A stretch of DNA of 64,000 nucleotides, taken from positions 73,069 to 137,068 of the forward strand of contig NZ_JBHTMP010000015.1 of assembly GCF_042679305.1 (NCBI RefSeq). Reading direction: 5' to 3'. The translations under genes and the position numbers were made by a program. This document shows positions 7,812-15,745 of this stretch, one piece after another. The notes beneath the pieces are model-generated. The model saw nothing but the letters and a program-made list of their open reading frames with translations. It was not told where the DNA came from and searched no databases. This DNA is from Micromonospora_H sonneratiae (lineage in GTDB: Bacteria > Actinomycetota > Actinomycetes > Mycobacteriales > Micromonosporaceae). Each line of letters opens with the position of its first letter. Positions within the stretch are counted from its first letter, which is position 1.

Positions 7812-8662
7812 TGGTCCTGCCGACACCCGCCCTGGCCGTCACCGGTGCCACCGGACGCCTCGGTGGCCGGGTCGCCCGCCGGCTGGCCGCCGCCGGCACA
7901 GCCCAACGACTCGTCGTACGGGATCCGGCCCGTGCCCCCGACCTGGCCGACGCCGAGGTCGTCCCGGCCGACTACGCCGACCCGACCGCCGCACGTCACG
8001 CCCTGGCCGGCATCTCGACCGTGTTCATGGTCTCCGCGACGGAATCGGCGGACCGGGTGTCACAACATCAATCGTTCATCGATTCGGCCGTCGCCGCCGG
8101 AGTCGACCGGATCGTCTACGTCTCGTTCGTCGGCGCGGCCCCGGACGCCACCTTCACCCTCGCCCGCGACCACTGGGCCACCGAGGAACACCTCCGGGCC
8201 AGCGGCCTGCGCCACACCATCCTGCGCGACAACCTCTACCTGGACTTCCTCTCCCTGCTGGCCGGCGACGACGGGGTGATCCGCGGCCCGGCCGGGAACG
8301 GGCGGGTCGCCGCCGTCGCGCAGGACGACATCGCTGACGTCGCCGCGGTGGTGCTGGGTCGACCCGAGGCGCACGACGGTGCCTGTTACGACCTCACCGG
8401 ACCTGATTCGCTCACCCTCACCGAGGTTGCGGCCAAACTCAGCAGCGCCATGGGACGTACGGTCAGCTACCACCCGGAGAGCATCGAAGAGGCGTACGCC
8501 TCGCGGGCACGCTACGGTGCGCCCGACTGGCAGGTGGAGGCGTGGGTGAGCACCTACCTGGCCATCGCCGCAGGTGAGCTGGCCACGGTCAGCGACACGG
8601 TCCAGCGGCTGACCGGCCATCCACCGATCAGCCTGGACGACTATCTGCACCGCCTGCGTTGA
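7811..8662 (+). CDS. NmrA-like / SDR-a5-type NAD(P)-binding oxidoreductase
   Basis: 283 residues with an N-terminal Rossmann motif TGATGRLGGRV (residues 11-21), followed by RLVVRDPARAPDL and the acidic DYADPTA segment typical of NmrA/QOR2-like atypical SDRs. HQSFIDSAVAAGVDRIVYVSFVG near residue 90 and the AQDDIADVAAVVL segment near 180 support the family. These proteins act as quinone or NADPH-sensing reductases; no substrate can be read. It is monocistronic, divergent from the RiPP-like cassette, and has a leaderless promoter. It might be a tailoring enzyme for the neighbouring cassette, but position is the only argument. Confidence 0.85.
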   Translation: MVLPTPALAVTGATGRLGGRVARRLAAAGTAQRLVVRDPARAPDLADAEVVPADYADPTAARHALAGISTVFMVSATESADRVSQHQSFIDSAVAAGVDRIVYVSFVGAAPDATFTLARDHWATEEHLRASGLRHTILRDNLYLDFLSLLAGDDGVIRGPAGNGRVAAVAQDDIADVAAVVLGRPEAHDGACYDLTGPDSLTLTEVAAKLSSAMGRTVSYHPESIEEAYASRARYGAPDWQVEAWVSTYLAIAAGELATVSDTVQRLTGHPPISLDDYLHRLR

Positions 8663-8741
8663 CTGGTGCACCGCCGACGTCGAGCGTCACCCGAAGCCGT
8701 ACCGCCGGGACGTCGCCGGGGCGGGTGGCTCGATCCCGGTC

Positions 8742-9182
8742 TCAGCTGCGGGGCGGCATCCCGTAGACCCGGTCGACGTGCAGGTGCAGGGCGATCCGCC
8801 GGTCGGCGACCATCGCCCGACGGTAGTCGTCCCAGTCCGGGTGCTCGCCCTGGACGGCCCGGTAGACGTCGATCAACTCCTCGACCGTGGCGTCGTACGG
8901 GTCGGCTGCGACCGGAGTGAGCTCGGCGGCGGCCTCCGCCACCACGTACGACCAGCCGTCCTCGCTGCTGACATGGAAGCTGGCACGCGGATCACGCCGT
9001 AGGTTGGCGGTCTTCGCCCGGTCGTCGGTGATCGAGACCCGGATCAGGCCCCGCTCCCGGTCGAAGGCATAACTGACGTTGGACAGTTGCGGCCGACCGT
9101 CCCGTTTGATGGTCGCCAGCACCCCCAGGTGCCGACTACCCAACAGGTCGAGCAACGCGTCCCGGCTCCGGTCCCCCGCCAT
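8742..9182 (-). CDS. PPOX-class F420/FMN-dependent oxidoreductase (pyridoxamine 5'-phosphate oxidase-like fold)
   Basis: 146 residues starting at the ATG at 9182, which has GGAGG six bases upstream; the open frame continues upstream but without coding character. LLGSRHLGVLATIKRDGRPQLSNVSYAF is the first strand pair of the split-barrel fold, followed by ISITDDRAKTANLRRDPRASFHV. The family uses F420 or FMN for reductions in actinobacteria. The C-terminal HLHVDRVYGMPPR is also typical. It lies downstream of asd on the same strand but a strong terminator at 9239-9272 separates them. Confidence 0.88.
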   Translation of the reverse strand: MAGDRSRDALLDLLGSRHLGVLATIKRDGRPQLSNVSYAFDRERGLIRVSITDDRAKTANLRRDPRASFHVSSEDGWSYVVAEAAAELTPVAADPYDATVEELIDVYRAVQGEHPDWDDYRRAMVADRRIALHLHVDRVYGMPPRS

Positions 9183-9238
9183 CACGAACCTCCGTCCGAC
9201 CTGTCGCGATTCGACGACTGCGGGCACTCTTTCACGGA

Positions 9239-9272
9239 AAATGGGGCTGTGCCAGCCGGCACAGCCCCATTT
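9239..9272 (-). terminator. Hairpin terminator downstream of asd
   Basis: Perfect 15-bp inverted repeat (aaatggggctgtgcc, loop agcc, ggcacagccccattt) just after the asd stop in the direction of transcription. Confidence 0.8.
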
Positions 9273-9309
9273 CGAGTGGATAGCTGATGGTCTGACTGAC
9301 CGACCCCGG

Positions 9310-10335
9310 TCAGCGGGCCTCCGCCGCCACCAGCTCGGCGATCTGTATGGCGTTGAGCGCCGCGCCCTTACGCAGGTTGTCGTTCGAGCAGAAGAACGCC
9401 AATCCGTGCTCGTTGGTCTCGTCCACCCGGATCCGACCCACGTACGTCGGGTCCTGACCAGCGGCCAGCAACGGCGTCGGTACGTCGGCAAGTGCCACCC
9501 CAGGCGCCCCGGTCAGCAGCTCGCGGGCCCGCTGCGGCGACAGCGGCCGGGCGAACGCGGCGTTGACCTGCAACGAGTGACCGGTGAAGACCGGCACTCG
9601 GACACAGGTGCCGGAAACCTTGAGATCGGGGATCTCCAGGATCTTGCGGCTCTCGTTCCGGAGCTTCTGCTCCTCGTCGGTCTCCTCGGAACCGTCATCA
9701 ACGATCGAGCCGGCCAGCGGGAGGACGTTGAACGCGATCGGCTGGGCAAATGAACGCGGAGCCGGGAACTCGACGGCCGACCCGTCGAACGCCAACTCGG
9801 TGGCGTGCTCGGCGACCTTGCGTACCTGCTCGTCCAGTTCGGCGACGCCGGCCAGACCGGCCCCGGACACCGCCTGGTAGGTCGCGACGACCAGGCTGAC
9901 CAGCCCAGCCTCGGCATGCAACGGGCGCAGGATCGGCATCGCCGCCATCGTGGTGCAGTTGGGGTTGGCGATGATGCCCTTGGGGCGTACCGCGGCGGCA
10001 TGCGGGTTGACCTCGGAAACCACCAGCGGTACGTCCGGGTCCATCCGCCAGGCCGACGAGTTGTCGATCACCACTGCGCCCGCTTCCGCGACCTTGGGCG
10101 CCAGCGCCTTCGACGTCGTCTTTCCCGCCGAGAAGAGCACGATGTCCAGTCCCCGGTAATCCGAGGTTTCCGCATCCTCGACGGTGATCTCGCTGCCCTG
10201 CCAGGACAGCGTCCGCCCAGCCGAACGCGCCGAAGCGAACAGCCGCACCTGCTCTGCCGGAAACTGCCGCTCGGCCAGCAGTCGGCGCATCACGCCACCG
10301 ACCTGTCCGGTGGCCCCCACAATGCCGATCCTCAT
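9310..10335 (-). CDS. asd: Aspartate-semialdehyde dehydrogenase
   Basis: 341 residues, normal length. It catalyses NADPH-dependent reduction of aspartyl-4-phosphate, the branch point to lysine/diaminopimelate, threonine and methionine. The N-terminal nucleotide-binding motif is GIVGATGQVG (residues 4-13). The catalytic cysteine is C127 in NPNCTT, and AVSGAGLAG and the active-site HSLQVNAAF histidine region near 260 follow. The ATG is preceded by TAGCCT and seven bases, so it appears leaderless. lysC is not adjacent in the window, unlike in many actinobacteria where ask and asd are paired; upstream is the M16 operon with its own terminator. Confidence 0.95.
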   Translation of the reverse strand: MRIGIVGATGQVGGVMRRLLAERQFPAEQVRLFASARSAGRTLSWQGSEITVEDAETSDYRGLDIVLFSAGKTTSKALAPKVAEAGAVVIDNSSAWRMDPDVPLVVSEVNPHAAAVRPKGIIANPNCTTMAAMPILRPLHAEAGLVSLVVATYQAVSGAGLAGVAELDEQVRKVAEHATELAFDGSAVEFPAPRSFAQPIAFNVLPLAGSIVDDGSEETDEEQKLRNESRKILEIPDLKVSGTCVRVPVFTGHSLQVNAAFARPLSPQRARELLTGAPGVALADVPTPLLAAGQDPTYVGRIRVDETNEHGLAFFCSNDNLRKGAALNAIQIAELVAAEAR

Positions 10336-10446
10336 ACTCGCGAGGCTACCCAGTTCGGGGCGTTGACCAGCAAATCAATTCCCATCCTGCGGCACTGGCC
10401 GTTCGGCGACGGCTGACGCCCGGACCGACGGCAGGCGACGAACCCG

Positions 10447-10498
10447 CACCTGTTCGGCCGGTCGACGACCATGAGAACGTCGACCGGCCGAACAGGTG
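10447..10498 (-). terminator. Strong hairpin terminator after the M16 peptidase operon
   Basis: Perfect 20-bp inverted repeat beginning CACCTGTTCGGCCGGTCGAC, with a 12-base loop, seven bases past the stop of the second M16 gene. Confidence 0.85.
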
Positions 10499-10504
10499 GC
10501 GGCG

Positions 10505-11851
10505 TCACGGCGCGGCGTCGACCACCTCACCAAGGCCCGTGGCGACCAACTCGTCGCGGATCAGCGCCGCATCCCCCTCCACCACCAGGGTCAGGCCGCC
10601 CGGGCGCAGGTACCTGCCGGCCGCCGCAGACACCTCGGCCTCGGTGGCGGAGAGCAGCTGGCTGCGCAGCGTGGCGTGGTAGTCATCGGGTAGCCCGTGC
10701 ACGACCAGGGTGGCCAGTGCGGCGGCGATGGCCCGCGGACTCTGCAACTCCACCGAGAGCTGCCCGGCCCGCCAGGCGCGGGCCACCGCCAACTCCGCCT
10801 CGGTCACCCCATCGGCCCGGGTACGGGCGATCTCGCCCACCGCGTCGACCAGCGCCGGGGCCGTCACACCGGTCTGCACACCGGAACTGACGGTGAACCG
10901 CCCGAATCGGCGGGACGACCCGAAGTCGGCCCGGATCCCGTACGTGTAGCCACGAACCTCGCGGATCAGATGGTTGAGCCGGGACGTGAAGGCCCCACCG
11001 AGTACGGTGCCGGCCAGCACCATCGACACGTGGTCCGGGTGGGCGCGGTGCGGTGCGGTATGCCCGAGCCGGAGTGTCGACTGCACCGAACCGGGCCGGT
11101 CGACAAGGATGATCCGCCGTTCGGTTCGGGCCTCGACCTCGATCGGGGCACCCACCTCGACCGGGCCACCCGCAGCACCGGCGAACGCCGCCGCGCCGAG
11201 CGCATCCAGATCGAGTCGGTCCAGGTCACCGGCGACCAGCAACGTGCCGGGTCGGGTCATCCACTCGGCGTGGAAAGCGATCACGTCGTCGACGGTGAGC
11301 GTCGCCACCGAGTCGGGATCGCCGTCCATCGGGCGGCCGTGCCGGTGTGCAATGCCGAAGAGGTCGGCCCGCAACGCCGCATCGGCCCTGGGCCCGGGAT
11401 GCGCCCAGTCCATCCGCAGCGCGGTCACCTCGTCGTCGCGTACCCGGATCACGTCGGCCGGGTCCAGCCGGGGCGTACGGACCCCCTCGGCCAGCAGTTC
11501 CACGGCGGGCAGCAGCCGCTCCACCGGCACCTGCACGCTGACCTGGAACGAATCCCAGTCGGCGGAGGTGGAGAGCTGACTGCCGAGCCCCTCCAGGGCC
11601 AGCGCGAAGGCGGTCGAGTCACGTCGGGTGGTGCCCTCTTCGAGGGCTTTGGCCACCACGACGGTCAGCCCCTCCCTGCCGACCGGTTCGCGGCCCGCGC
11701 CCGCATCGAGCAGCAGCACCGCGACGGCCAGGTTGTGGCCGGGCAGATGCGCGGCGACCACCTGCCCGTTGCCCACGGCCCGACGGACGATCTGCGGGAA
11801 GCGGTACGGTCGGGCGGCACCCGTGCCGGGACGCTCAGAGATCAGGGTCAC
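10505..11851 (-). CDS. M16 family peptidase-like protein, non-catalytic subunit
   Basis: 448 residues with the two-domain pitrilysin/processing-peptidase fold: N-half from NGQVVAAHLPGHNLAVAVLLLDAGAG and C-half with RPGSVQSTLRLGHTAPHR and NHLIREVRGYTYGIRADFG. The HxxEH zinc motif is absent; the equivalent place reads VVAKALEEGTTRRDS. It should therefore be the partner subunit, as in alpha/beta processing peptidases and similar bacterial M16B heterodimers. It lies downstream of the catalytic M16 gene on the same strand, with a repeat-filled 114-base gap. R and Y residues in the C-half (GYTYGI) match the substrate-binding loop of the non-catalytic subunits. Confidence 0.88.
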   Translation of the reverse strand: MTLISERPGTGAARPYRFPQIVRRAVGNGQVVAAHLPGHNLAVAVLLLDAGAGREPVGREGLTVVVAKALEEGTTRRDSTAFALALEGLGSQLSTSADWDSFQVSVQVPVERLLPAVELLAEGVRTPRLDPADVIRVRDDEVTALRMDWAHPGPRADAALRADLFGIAHRHGRPMDGDPDSVATLTVDDVIAFHAEWMTRPGTLLVAGDLDRLDLDALGAAAFAGAAGGPVEVGAPIEVEARTERRIILVDRPGSVQSTLRLGHTAPHRAHPDHVSMVLAGTVLGGAFTSRLNHLIREVRGYTYGIRADFGSSRRFGRFTVSSGVQTGVTAPALVDAVGEIARTRADGVTEAELAVARAWRAGQLSVELQSPRAIAAALATLVVHGLPDDYHATLRSQLLSATEAEVSAAAGRYLRPGGLTLVVEGDAALIRDELVATGLGEVVDAAP

Positions 11852-11862
11852 TGTTCTGCCTT

Positions 11863-11991
11863 CCGTTCACGCTGCGGGGCTCGCAAACCCGGCTCACTCC
11901 TCGCGCTCACCGACCTGCCCCCCGTTCACGCTGCGGGGCTCGCAAACCCGGCTCACTCCTCGCGCTCACCGACCTGCCTCCCGTTCACGCT
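11863..11991. repeat. 59-bp tandem direct repeat between the two M16 genes
   Basis: A unit starting CCGTTCACGCTGCGGGGCTC recurs exactly 59 bases apart (11863 and 11922). A third, partial start of 11 bases is at 11981. The second copy contains the stop codon of the catalytic M16 gene, so part of the repeat is coding. Sequences of this kind (coding potential SERSEPGLRAPQRE-like) are scattered in actinomycete genomes. Confidence 0.85.
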
Positions 11992-13282
11992 CTTCCTCGG
12001 GCAGATAGGTCAGCGTCGCCCGGTCCTGCGGTCGCAGTGTCTGGGCGGCCAGTTCGGCGATCCGGTCGGCGGTGACCGCCAACCAACCGGGCAACCGGTC
12101 CCCTGCCCGGGCCGGGTCACCGAACTGCGTGGCGTACCGGCCGAGAATGTCGGCGCGACCGTCGACGGTGGACATCTGCCGCCACCAGGACGTGGTGAGC
12201 AACGCACGGACCCGGTCGAGTTCGTCCTCGGTCACCCCACCGGTGGCCACCTCGTCCACCACCGTGACCAGTCCCGCCTCCAGTTCGTCCGCGGAGACCC
12301 CGGGACGGGCGGTACCGGTCACGATCAGCGGTGCCGGCGCGTGTGCCAGATCGACCCCGTAGGCCGCGACGGTGTCCGGCTGCGCCAGTCGGGCTCCATC
12401 GGCCAGCCGCTGGTAGAGCCGGCTGCCACGGCCGCCACCGAGCACCGCCGCCAGCACGGTCGCCGCGTCGTACCCGGGGCCGCCGAAGGGGTGGGTACGG
12501 TGCGCGAGGTAGATCCGGGGCGATGGCACGTCGGCGGTCACCGTCTCGCGGGCGGGCACCCCGGTCGGTACGACCGTACGACCATCCGGGGCGGCCGGGA
12601 TGTCCGCCCGGGCGGGGAGCGCACCGAAGTACTTGTCGGCCAACGCGAAGACGTCACTCGGGGTGACGTCGCCGACCACGGTCAACACCGCGTTGTTGGG
12701 CGCGTAGTAGGTGGTGTGGAACGCCTGGAAGGTGGCCAGGTCGGCGGCATTGAGGTCGGCCATCGATCCGATGGTCGCGTGGTGGTACGGATGACCCGGT
12801 GGGTAGAGCAGTGGCAGCAACCGTAGCCACGCGTCACCGTACGGGACGTTCTCGTAGCGCTGCCGCCGCTCGTTCTTGACCACCTCACGCTGGTTGTCCA
12901 GCGTCTCCTGGGTCAGTGCCGGTACGAGCCCGCCCATCCGGTCGGCCTCCAGCCACAGCACCAACTCCAGGTGCTCGGCCGGCACGGTGTTGAAGTAGTT
13001 GGTGCGGTCCGGGTTGGTCGTGGCGTTGAGGGAACCGCCCGCTCCCTGGACCAGCCGCATGTGTTCGGTCTTGGCCACGTTGACCGAGCCCTCGAACATG
13101 AGATGCTCGAACAGGTGGGCGAAGCCGGTCTGCCCGGCGGGTTCGTGGCGCGATCCGACGTCGTACCAGAGGTTGACGGCCACCACTGGGGCGGTCCGGT
13201 CCTCGCTGACGACCACACGTAACCCGTTGTCCAGTTCTGTGGTCTCGATCGGCCAGGGGTAACCGGTCTCGGTCATGGTCAC
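11966..13282 (-). CDS. M16 family zinc metallopeptidase, catalytic subunit
   Basis: 438 residues. The inverted zinc motif HLFEH (residues 56-60) supplies two histidine ligands and the catalytic Glu59; the third ligand is expected in the downstream ETLDNQREVVKNERRQRYEN segment (about 128-145). NATTNPDRTNYFNTVP and YYAPNNAVLTVVGD are family hallmarks. It degrades or processes peptides; targets are unknown. The ATG is preceded by TAGCGT and seven bases, a leaderless arrangement. It is the first gene of a two-gene operon with the non-catalytic partner. Its last residues (EEEREREAGR) are charged and run into the 59-bp repeat, so the native C-terminus may have been altered by repeat insertion. Confidence 0.93.
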   Translation of the reverse strand: MTMTETGYPWPIETTELDNGLRVVVSEDRTAPVVAVNLWYDVGSRHEPAGQTGFAHLFEHLMFEGSVNVAKTEHMRLVQGAGGSLNATTNPDRTNYFNTVPAEHLELVLWLEADRMGGLVPALTQETLDNQREVVKNERRQRYENVPYGDAWLRLLPLLYPPGHPYHHATIGSMADLNAADLATFQAFHTTYYAPNNAVLTVVGDVTPSDVFALADKYFGALPARADIPAAPDGRTVVPTGVPARETVTADVPSPRIYLAHRTHPFGGPGYDAATVLAAVLGGGRGSRLYQRLADGARLAQPDTVAAYGVDLAHAPAPLIVTGTARPGVSADELEAGLVTVVDEVATGGVTEDELDRVRALLTTSWWRQMSTVDGRADILGRYATQFGDPARAGDRLPGWLAVTADRIAELAAQTLRPQDRATLTYLPEEEREREAGR

Positions 13283-13321
13283 GACGCTATCCCACGATCT
13301 TCGCCGATACCACGGTCACCC

Positions 13322-13552
13322 TCAGTCTGGCGGCTCTGCCACGAACGCGGCCTCATCCGACGTACGGCGTTCCACGAAGGTGTCCGGCGCGGCGGGTTGC
13401 CCGGCTTCCCGGTCGTCGGACTCCGTGAGGATCGCCTCCGCCTGGGCCGGTGGATCGGCGCTGCCGGCCCGCTGTTCCTCCGGCAACAGGTAGTCGGCAC
13501 GGGACTCCGTCCGGGGCTCGGTCCGCTCATGATCGTTACTTGGTGTGCTCAT
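13322..13552 (-). CDS. Small acidic hypothetical protein
   Basis: 76 residues from the ATG at 13552. It is rich in Glu, Asp, Ala and Pro, with no hydrophobic core or membrane segment, so probably disordered. The DYLLPEEQRAG and AEAILTESDDREAG segments look conserved-type but I do not recognise a family. It lies directly upstream of the catalytic M16 gene on the same strand with about 40 bases between, and could be cotranscribed, though the M16 gene has its own leaderless promoter signal. Function unknown. Confidence 0.6.
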   Translation of the reverse strand: MSTPSNDHERTEPRTESRADYLLPEEQRAGSADPPAQAEAILTESDDREAGQPAAPDTFVERRTSDEAAFVAEPPD

Positions 13553-13640
13553 GGGCCCACTTCTACCCGGTCCCGGTGCGTCGTACACGAACGTTGCCGG
13601 CGCTTCGTCAGGTCGGCGTCGGTCGGGTATGGTTGCCGGC

Positions 13641-13706
13641 GTGACGCGTTCGTATCTGTGGTTTAGTCAGCCGGCCCTGGGTGCCGGTGACTCAGCCATG
13701 ACCTGA
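13641..13706 (+). CDS. Leader peptide of the DAHP synthase attenuator
   Basis: A 21-residue ORF starting at GTG, MTRSYLWFSQPALG and onward, stopping with TGA at 13704-13706. Tyr (UAU), Trp (UGG) and Phe (UUU) codons lie within four codons, i.e. all three end products of the pathway its downstream gene begins. An in-frame ATG at 13629 could be used instead but overlaps the -10 box. It sits 28 bases before the terminator hairpin and 122 bases before the DAHP synthase start. Confidence 0.8.
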   Translation: MTRSYLWFSQPALGAGDSAMT

Positions 13707-13734
13707 CGTCACCACATTCGCCAGAGCCGGCTGA

Positions 13735-13761
13735 GGCAGGGACTTTCGTCCCTGCCTTTTT
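13735..13761 (+). terminator. Intrinsic terminator of the attenuator
   Basis: Perfect 9-bp stem GGCAGGGAC / GTCCCTGCC with loop TTTC, followed directly by five T. This is a textbook rho-independent terminator, and it lies upstream of a coding region, which points to attenuation. Confidence 0.9.
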
Positions 13762-13828
13762 CCATGCGCAAGCAAGCCGGCTCAACCTCGGGCGCCGGCA
13801 CCGGGGCCGTCGGCGAAGGGAATTCTTC

Positions 13829-14923
13829 GTGACCACCATTGGTACGGGGCGCGTCAGCGACCAACGCATCGACCGGGTCGTGCCGTTGACCACTCCCGCG
13901 TTGCTGGCCCACGAGCTGCCGTTGGACGAGCAGTTGACCACGGCGGTGCTCGACGGTCGGCGTGCGGTCGGTGGCGTGCTCGACCGCACGGACGACCGGT
14001 TACTCGTCGTGGTCGGCCCGTGCTCGGTCCATGATCCGGTGGCGGCGCTGGAGTACGCCACCCGACTACGGGAGGTGACCGACCGGCTGGCCGACGACCT
14101 GTTGATCGTGATGCGGGTCTACTTCGAGAAGCCGCGCTCGACGGTCGGTTGGAAGGGGCTGATCAACGACCCGAAGCTGGACGGTTCGGGCGACGTCAAC
14201 GTCGGCCTGCGTACCGCCCGGTCACTGCTGGTCGACGTAATCCGGATGGGTCTGCTGGCCGGCTGCGAGTTCCTTGATCCGATCACCCCGCAGTACATCG
14301 CCGACACCGTGGCCTGGGGCGCGATCGGTGCCCGTACGGTGGAGAGCCAGGTGCACCGCCAGTTGGCCTCCGGCCTGTCGATGCCGATCGGGATGAAGAA
14401 CCGCTCGGACGGCAGCCTCGGTACGGCGGTGGACGCGATCCGGGCCGCCGGGGTGCCGCACGTCTTCCCCGGTATCGACGTCTCCGGAGCACCAGCGATC
14501 ATGCACACCCGGGGCAACGCGGACTGCCACCTGGTGCTACGGGGTGGCCGGTCCGGGCCGAACTACGACGCCGACTCGGTGGACGAGGCGTTGGCCCTGC
14601 TCCGGGCCGCAGGGCTCCCCGAACGACTGGTGATCGACGCCAGCCACGACAACAGCGGCAAGGACCACCGCCGGCAGCCGGTGGTGGCGGCCGACGTGGC
14701 CGGGCAGCTCGCGGCCGGTCAGCGCGGCATCGTCGGCGTGATGTTGGAGTCGTTCCTGGTGCCGGGCCGGCAGGACCTGGACCCGACCCGGGATCTGGTC
14801 TACGGGCAGTCGGTGACGGACGCCTGCCTGGGCTGGACGCAGACGGAGGCGGTGCTGACGGAGTTGGCCGGGGCCGTCCGGGCCCGTCGGGCCGTACTGC
14901 CGGCGGGTCAGGGCCGCAACTGA
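13829..14923 (+). CDS. 3-deoxy-7-phosphoheptulonate (DAHP) synthase, class I AroFGH type
   Basis: 364 residues, the usual length of AroF/G/H-type enzymes. It condenses phosphoenolpyruvate and erythrose 4-phosphate, the first step of the shikimate pathway. Signatures: VVVGPCSVHDPVAALEYA (about 60-77, metal-ligand Cys), RVYFEKPRSTVGWKGLINDP (about 97-116), GMKNRSDGS and IDASHDNSGKDH (about 270-281). Many actinobacteria rely on a class II enzyme for primary metabolism, so this class I copy may be a second isozyme; no shikimate or secondary-metabolism genes are next to it. The leader attenuator upstream argues for control by aromatic amino acids. The GTG start has GAAGGGA about eight bases upstream. 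Codon 58 is a TTA. Confidence 0.95.
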   Translation: MTTIGTGRVSDQRIDRVVPLTTPALLAHELPLDEQLTTAVLDGRRAVGGVLDRTDDRLLVVVGPCSVHDPVAALEYATRLREVTDRLADDLLIVMRVYFEKPRSTVGWKGLINDPKLDGSGDVNVGLRTARSLLVDVIRMGLLAGCEFLDPITPQYIADTVAWGAIGARTVESQVHRQLASGLSMPIGMKNRSDGSLGTAVDAIRAAGVPHVFPGIDVSGAPAIMHTRGNADCHLVLRGGRSGPNYDADSVDEALALLRAAGLPERLVIDASHDNSGKDHRRQPVVAADVAGQLAAGQRGIVGVMLESFLVPGRQDLDPTRDLVYGQSVTDACLGWTQTEAVLTELAGAVRARRAVLPAGQGRN

Positions 14924-14930
14924 GTGGCCT

Positions 14931-14986
14931 GGTTGGGACAGGTCTCCGCCCGACGCAAAAGCGATTGGCAGAGACCTGTCCCAACC
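14931..14986. repeat. 16-bp perfect inverted repeat downstream of the DAHP synthase gene
   Basis: GGTTGGGACAGGTCTC at 14931-14946 and its exact reverse complement at 14971-14986, with a 24-base loop; pairing extends three more bases past one mismatch. It starts seven bases after the DAHP synthase stop and probably terminates that transcript. The loop is long for a simple terminator. Confidence 0.75.
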
Positions 14987-15001
14987 TCGCAGACGAAAAA
15001 T

Positions 15002-15032
15002 GCGCCGCCCACGGCAGGGCCGTGGGCGGCGC
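15002..15032 (-). terminator. Intrinsic terminator facing the minus strand, no assigned gene
   Basis: Perfect 14-bp stem (gcgccgcccacggc, loop agg, gccgtgggcggcgc). In minus-strand direction it is followed by A then five T (14996-15000). No credible minus-strand gene lies upstream between 15033 and 15268, so it may end a small RNA or serve the convergent DAHP transcript. Confidence 0.6.
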
Positions 15033-15268
15033 GGTGTCGGTGTGCAGGTCGCCTCTCGGCGAGTGGCGCGACGCGGCTCCAGCCGGACGGTATTCCGCGA
15101 AGGCAAAATAGGTGAGGCCCGGGGACACTGGTCACACCGACCTTCATCTCAACTCGCCACCGGGTCCCGATGTTCCGGCCGTCGCCGTGCCTCAGCTCAC
15201 ACCCACCGGCTCCGCCGCCCGACCACCTTCGGGTGTTTGGCCACCCCACGCCCGGGTAGCTGATCGCC

Positions 15269-15478
15269 GTGACCGATGAGACACCTACCATCCGGGACGT
15301 CGACGACCTGCTCGATGACATCTACCTCGGCCAGGATCGGATCACCCAGTCGGAGATCCACCGTCGGGCGGTCGCCGCCGAGATGCCTGCCGAGTTCCTC
15401 ACCCGGATCACCGCGATGCCACAGGGCGAGTACGCGCTGGACGAGGCCGCCGAGGTGCTCGGCGAAGCACCCGGCTGA
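15269..15478 (+). CDS. Small conserved hypothetical protein (DUF2795-like C-terminus)
   Basis: 69 residues from GTG. Acidic N-terminus (TDETPTIRDVDDLLDDIYLG), then a short helical segment ending AEFLTRITAMPQGEYALDEAAEVL. The pattern of a helix, then LP/MPxxEY, then a second helix resembles DUF2795 proteins of actinobacteria; the match is by eye and weak. No membrane segment or signal peptide. It is followed 21 bases later by another small gene on the same strand, probably an operon. Function unknown. Confidence 0.6.
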   Translation: MTDETPTIRDVDDLLDDIYLGQDRITQSEIHRRAVAAEMPAEFLTRITAMPQGEYALDEAAEVLGEAPG

Positions 15479-15499
15479 GTGGAACGCATGGGGAGCGAG

Positions 15500-15703
15500 A
15501 TGTCGGAGTACGACCAGCCCCAACGGCTGCCTGCCCTCGGCCGGCCAGCCGTCGAGGCCGACGAGCCGGTGGGCGATCCGGACGGCGATCCCGATTTCGC
15601 CAGCGAGCACGACAAGACGGCGGTTGCCGAGGACATCATCACCGGTACGGAACCTGATCCGGAACCGGAGTCACCCCGGGGCTGGTCAGGCATGGAACGC
15701 TGA
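15500..15703 (+). CDS. Small acidic hypothetical protein
   Basis: 67 residues starting at the ATG at 15500, which has GGGGAG four bases upstream; earlier in-frame starts at 15479 and 15488 would place the ribosome site inside the gene. Rich in Asp, Glu and Pro (EADEPVGDPDGDPDFASEHD), no hydrophobic core, so probably disordered. It is coupled in position to the preceding small gene. No family is recognised. Confidence 0.5.
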   Translation: MSEYDQPQRLPALGRPAVEADEPVGDPDGDPDFASEHDKTAVAEDIITGTEPDPEPESPRGWSGMER

Positions 15704-15745
15704 GACGGCGGCCCCCGTCCTGCCCTCGGGCATACCGGGCGGCCC

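Larger units (their letters stand above)
13628..13761 (+). promoter_or_regulatory. Aromatic amino-acid attenuator of the DAHP synthase gene
   Basis: Elements in order: TATGGT -10 box (13628-13633), leaderless GTG of the leader peptide (13641), Tyr-Leu-Trp-Phe codons (13653-13664), the segment TCAGCCGGC (13667-13675) able to pair with GCCGGCTGA (13726-13734), then an intrinsic terminator (13735-13761). CTCAGCC (13691-13697) can pair instead with GGCTGAG (13729-13735). Ribosome stalling at the aromatic codons would change which pairs form. Confidence 0.8.
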
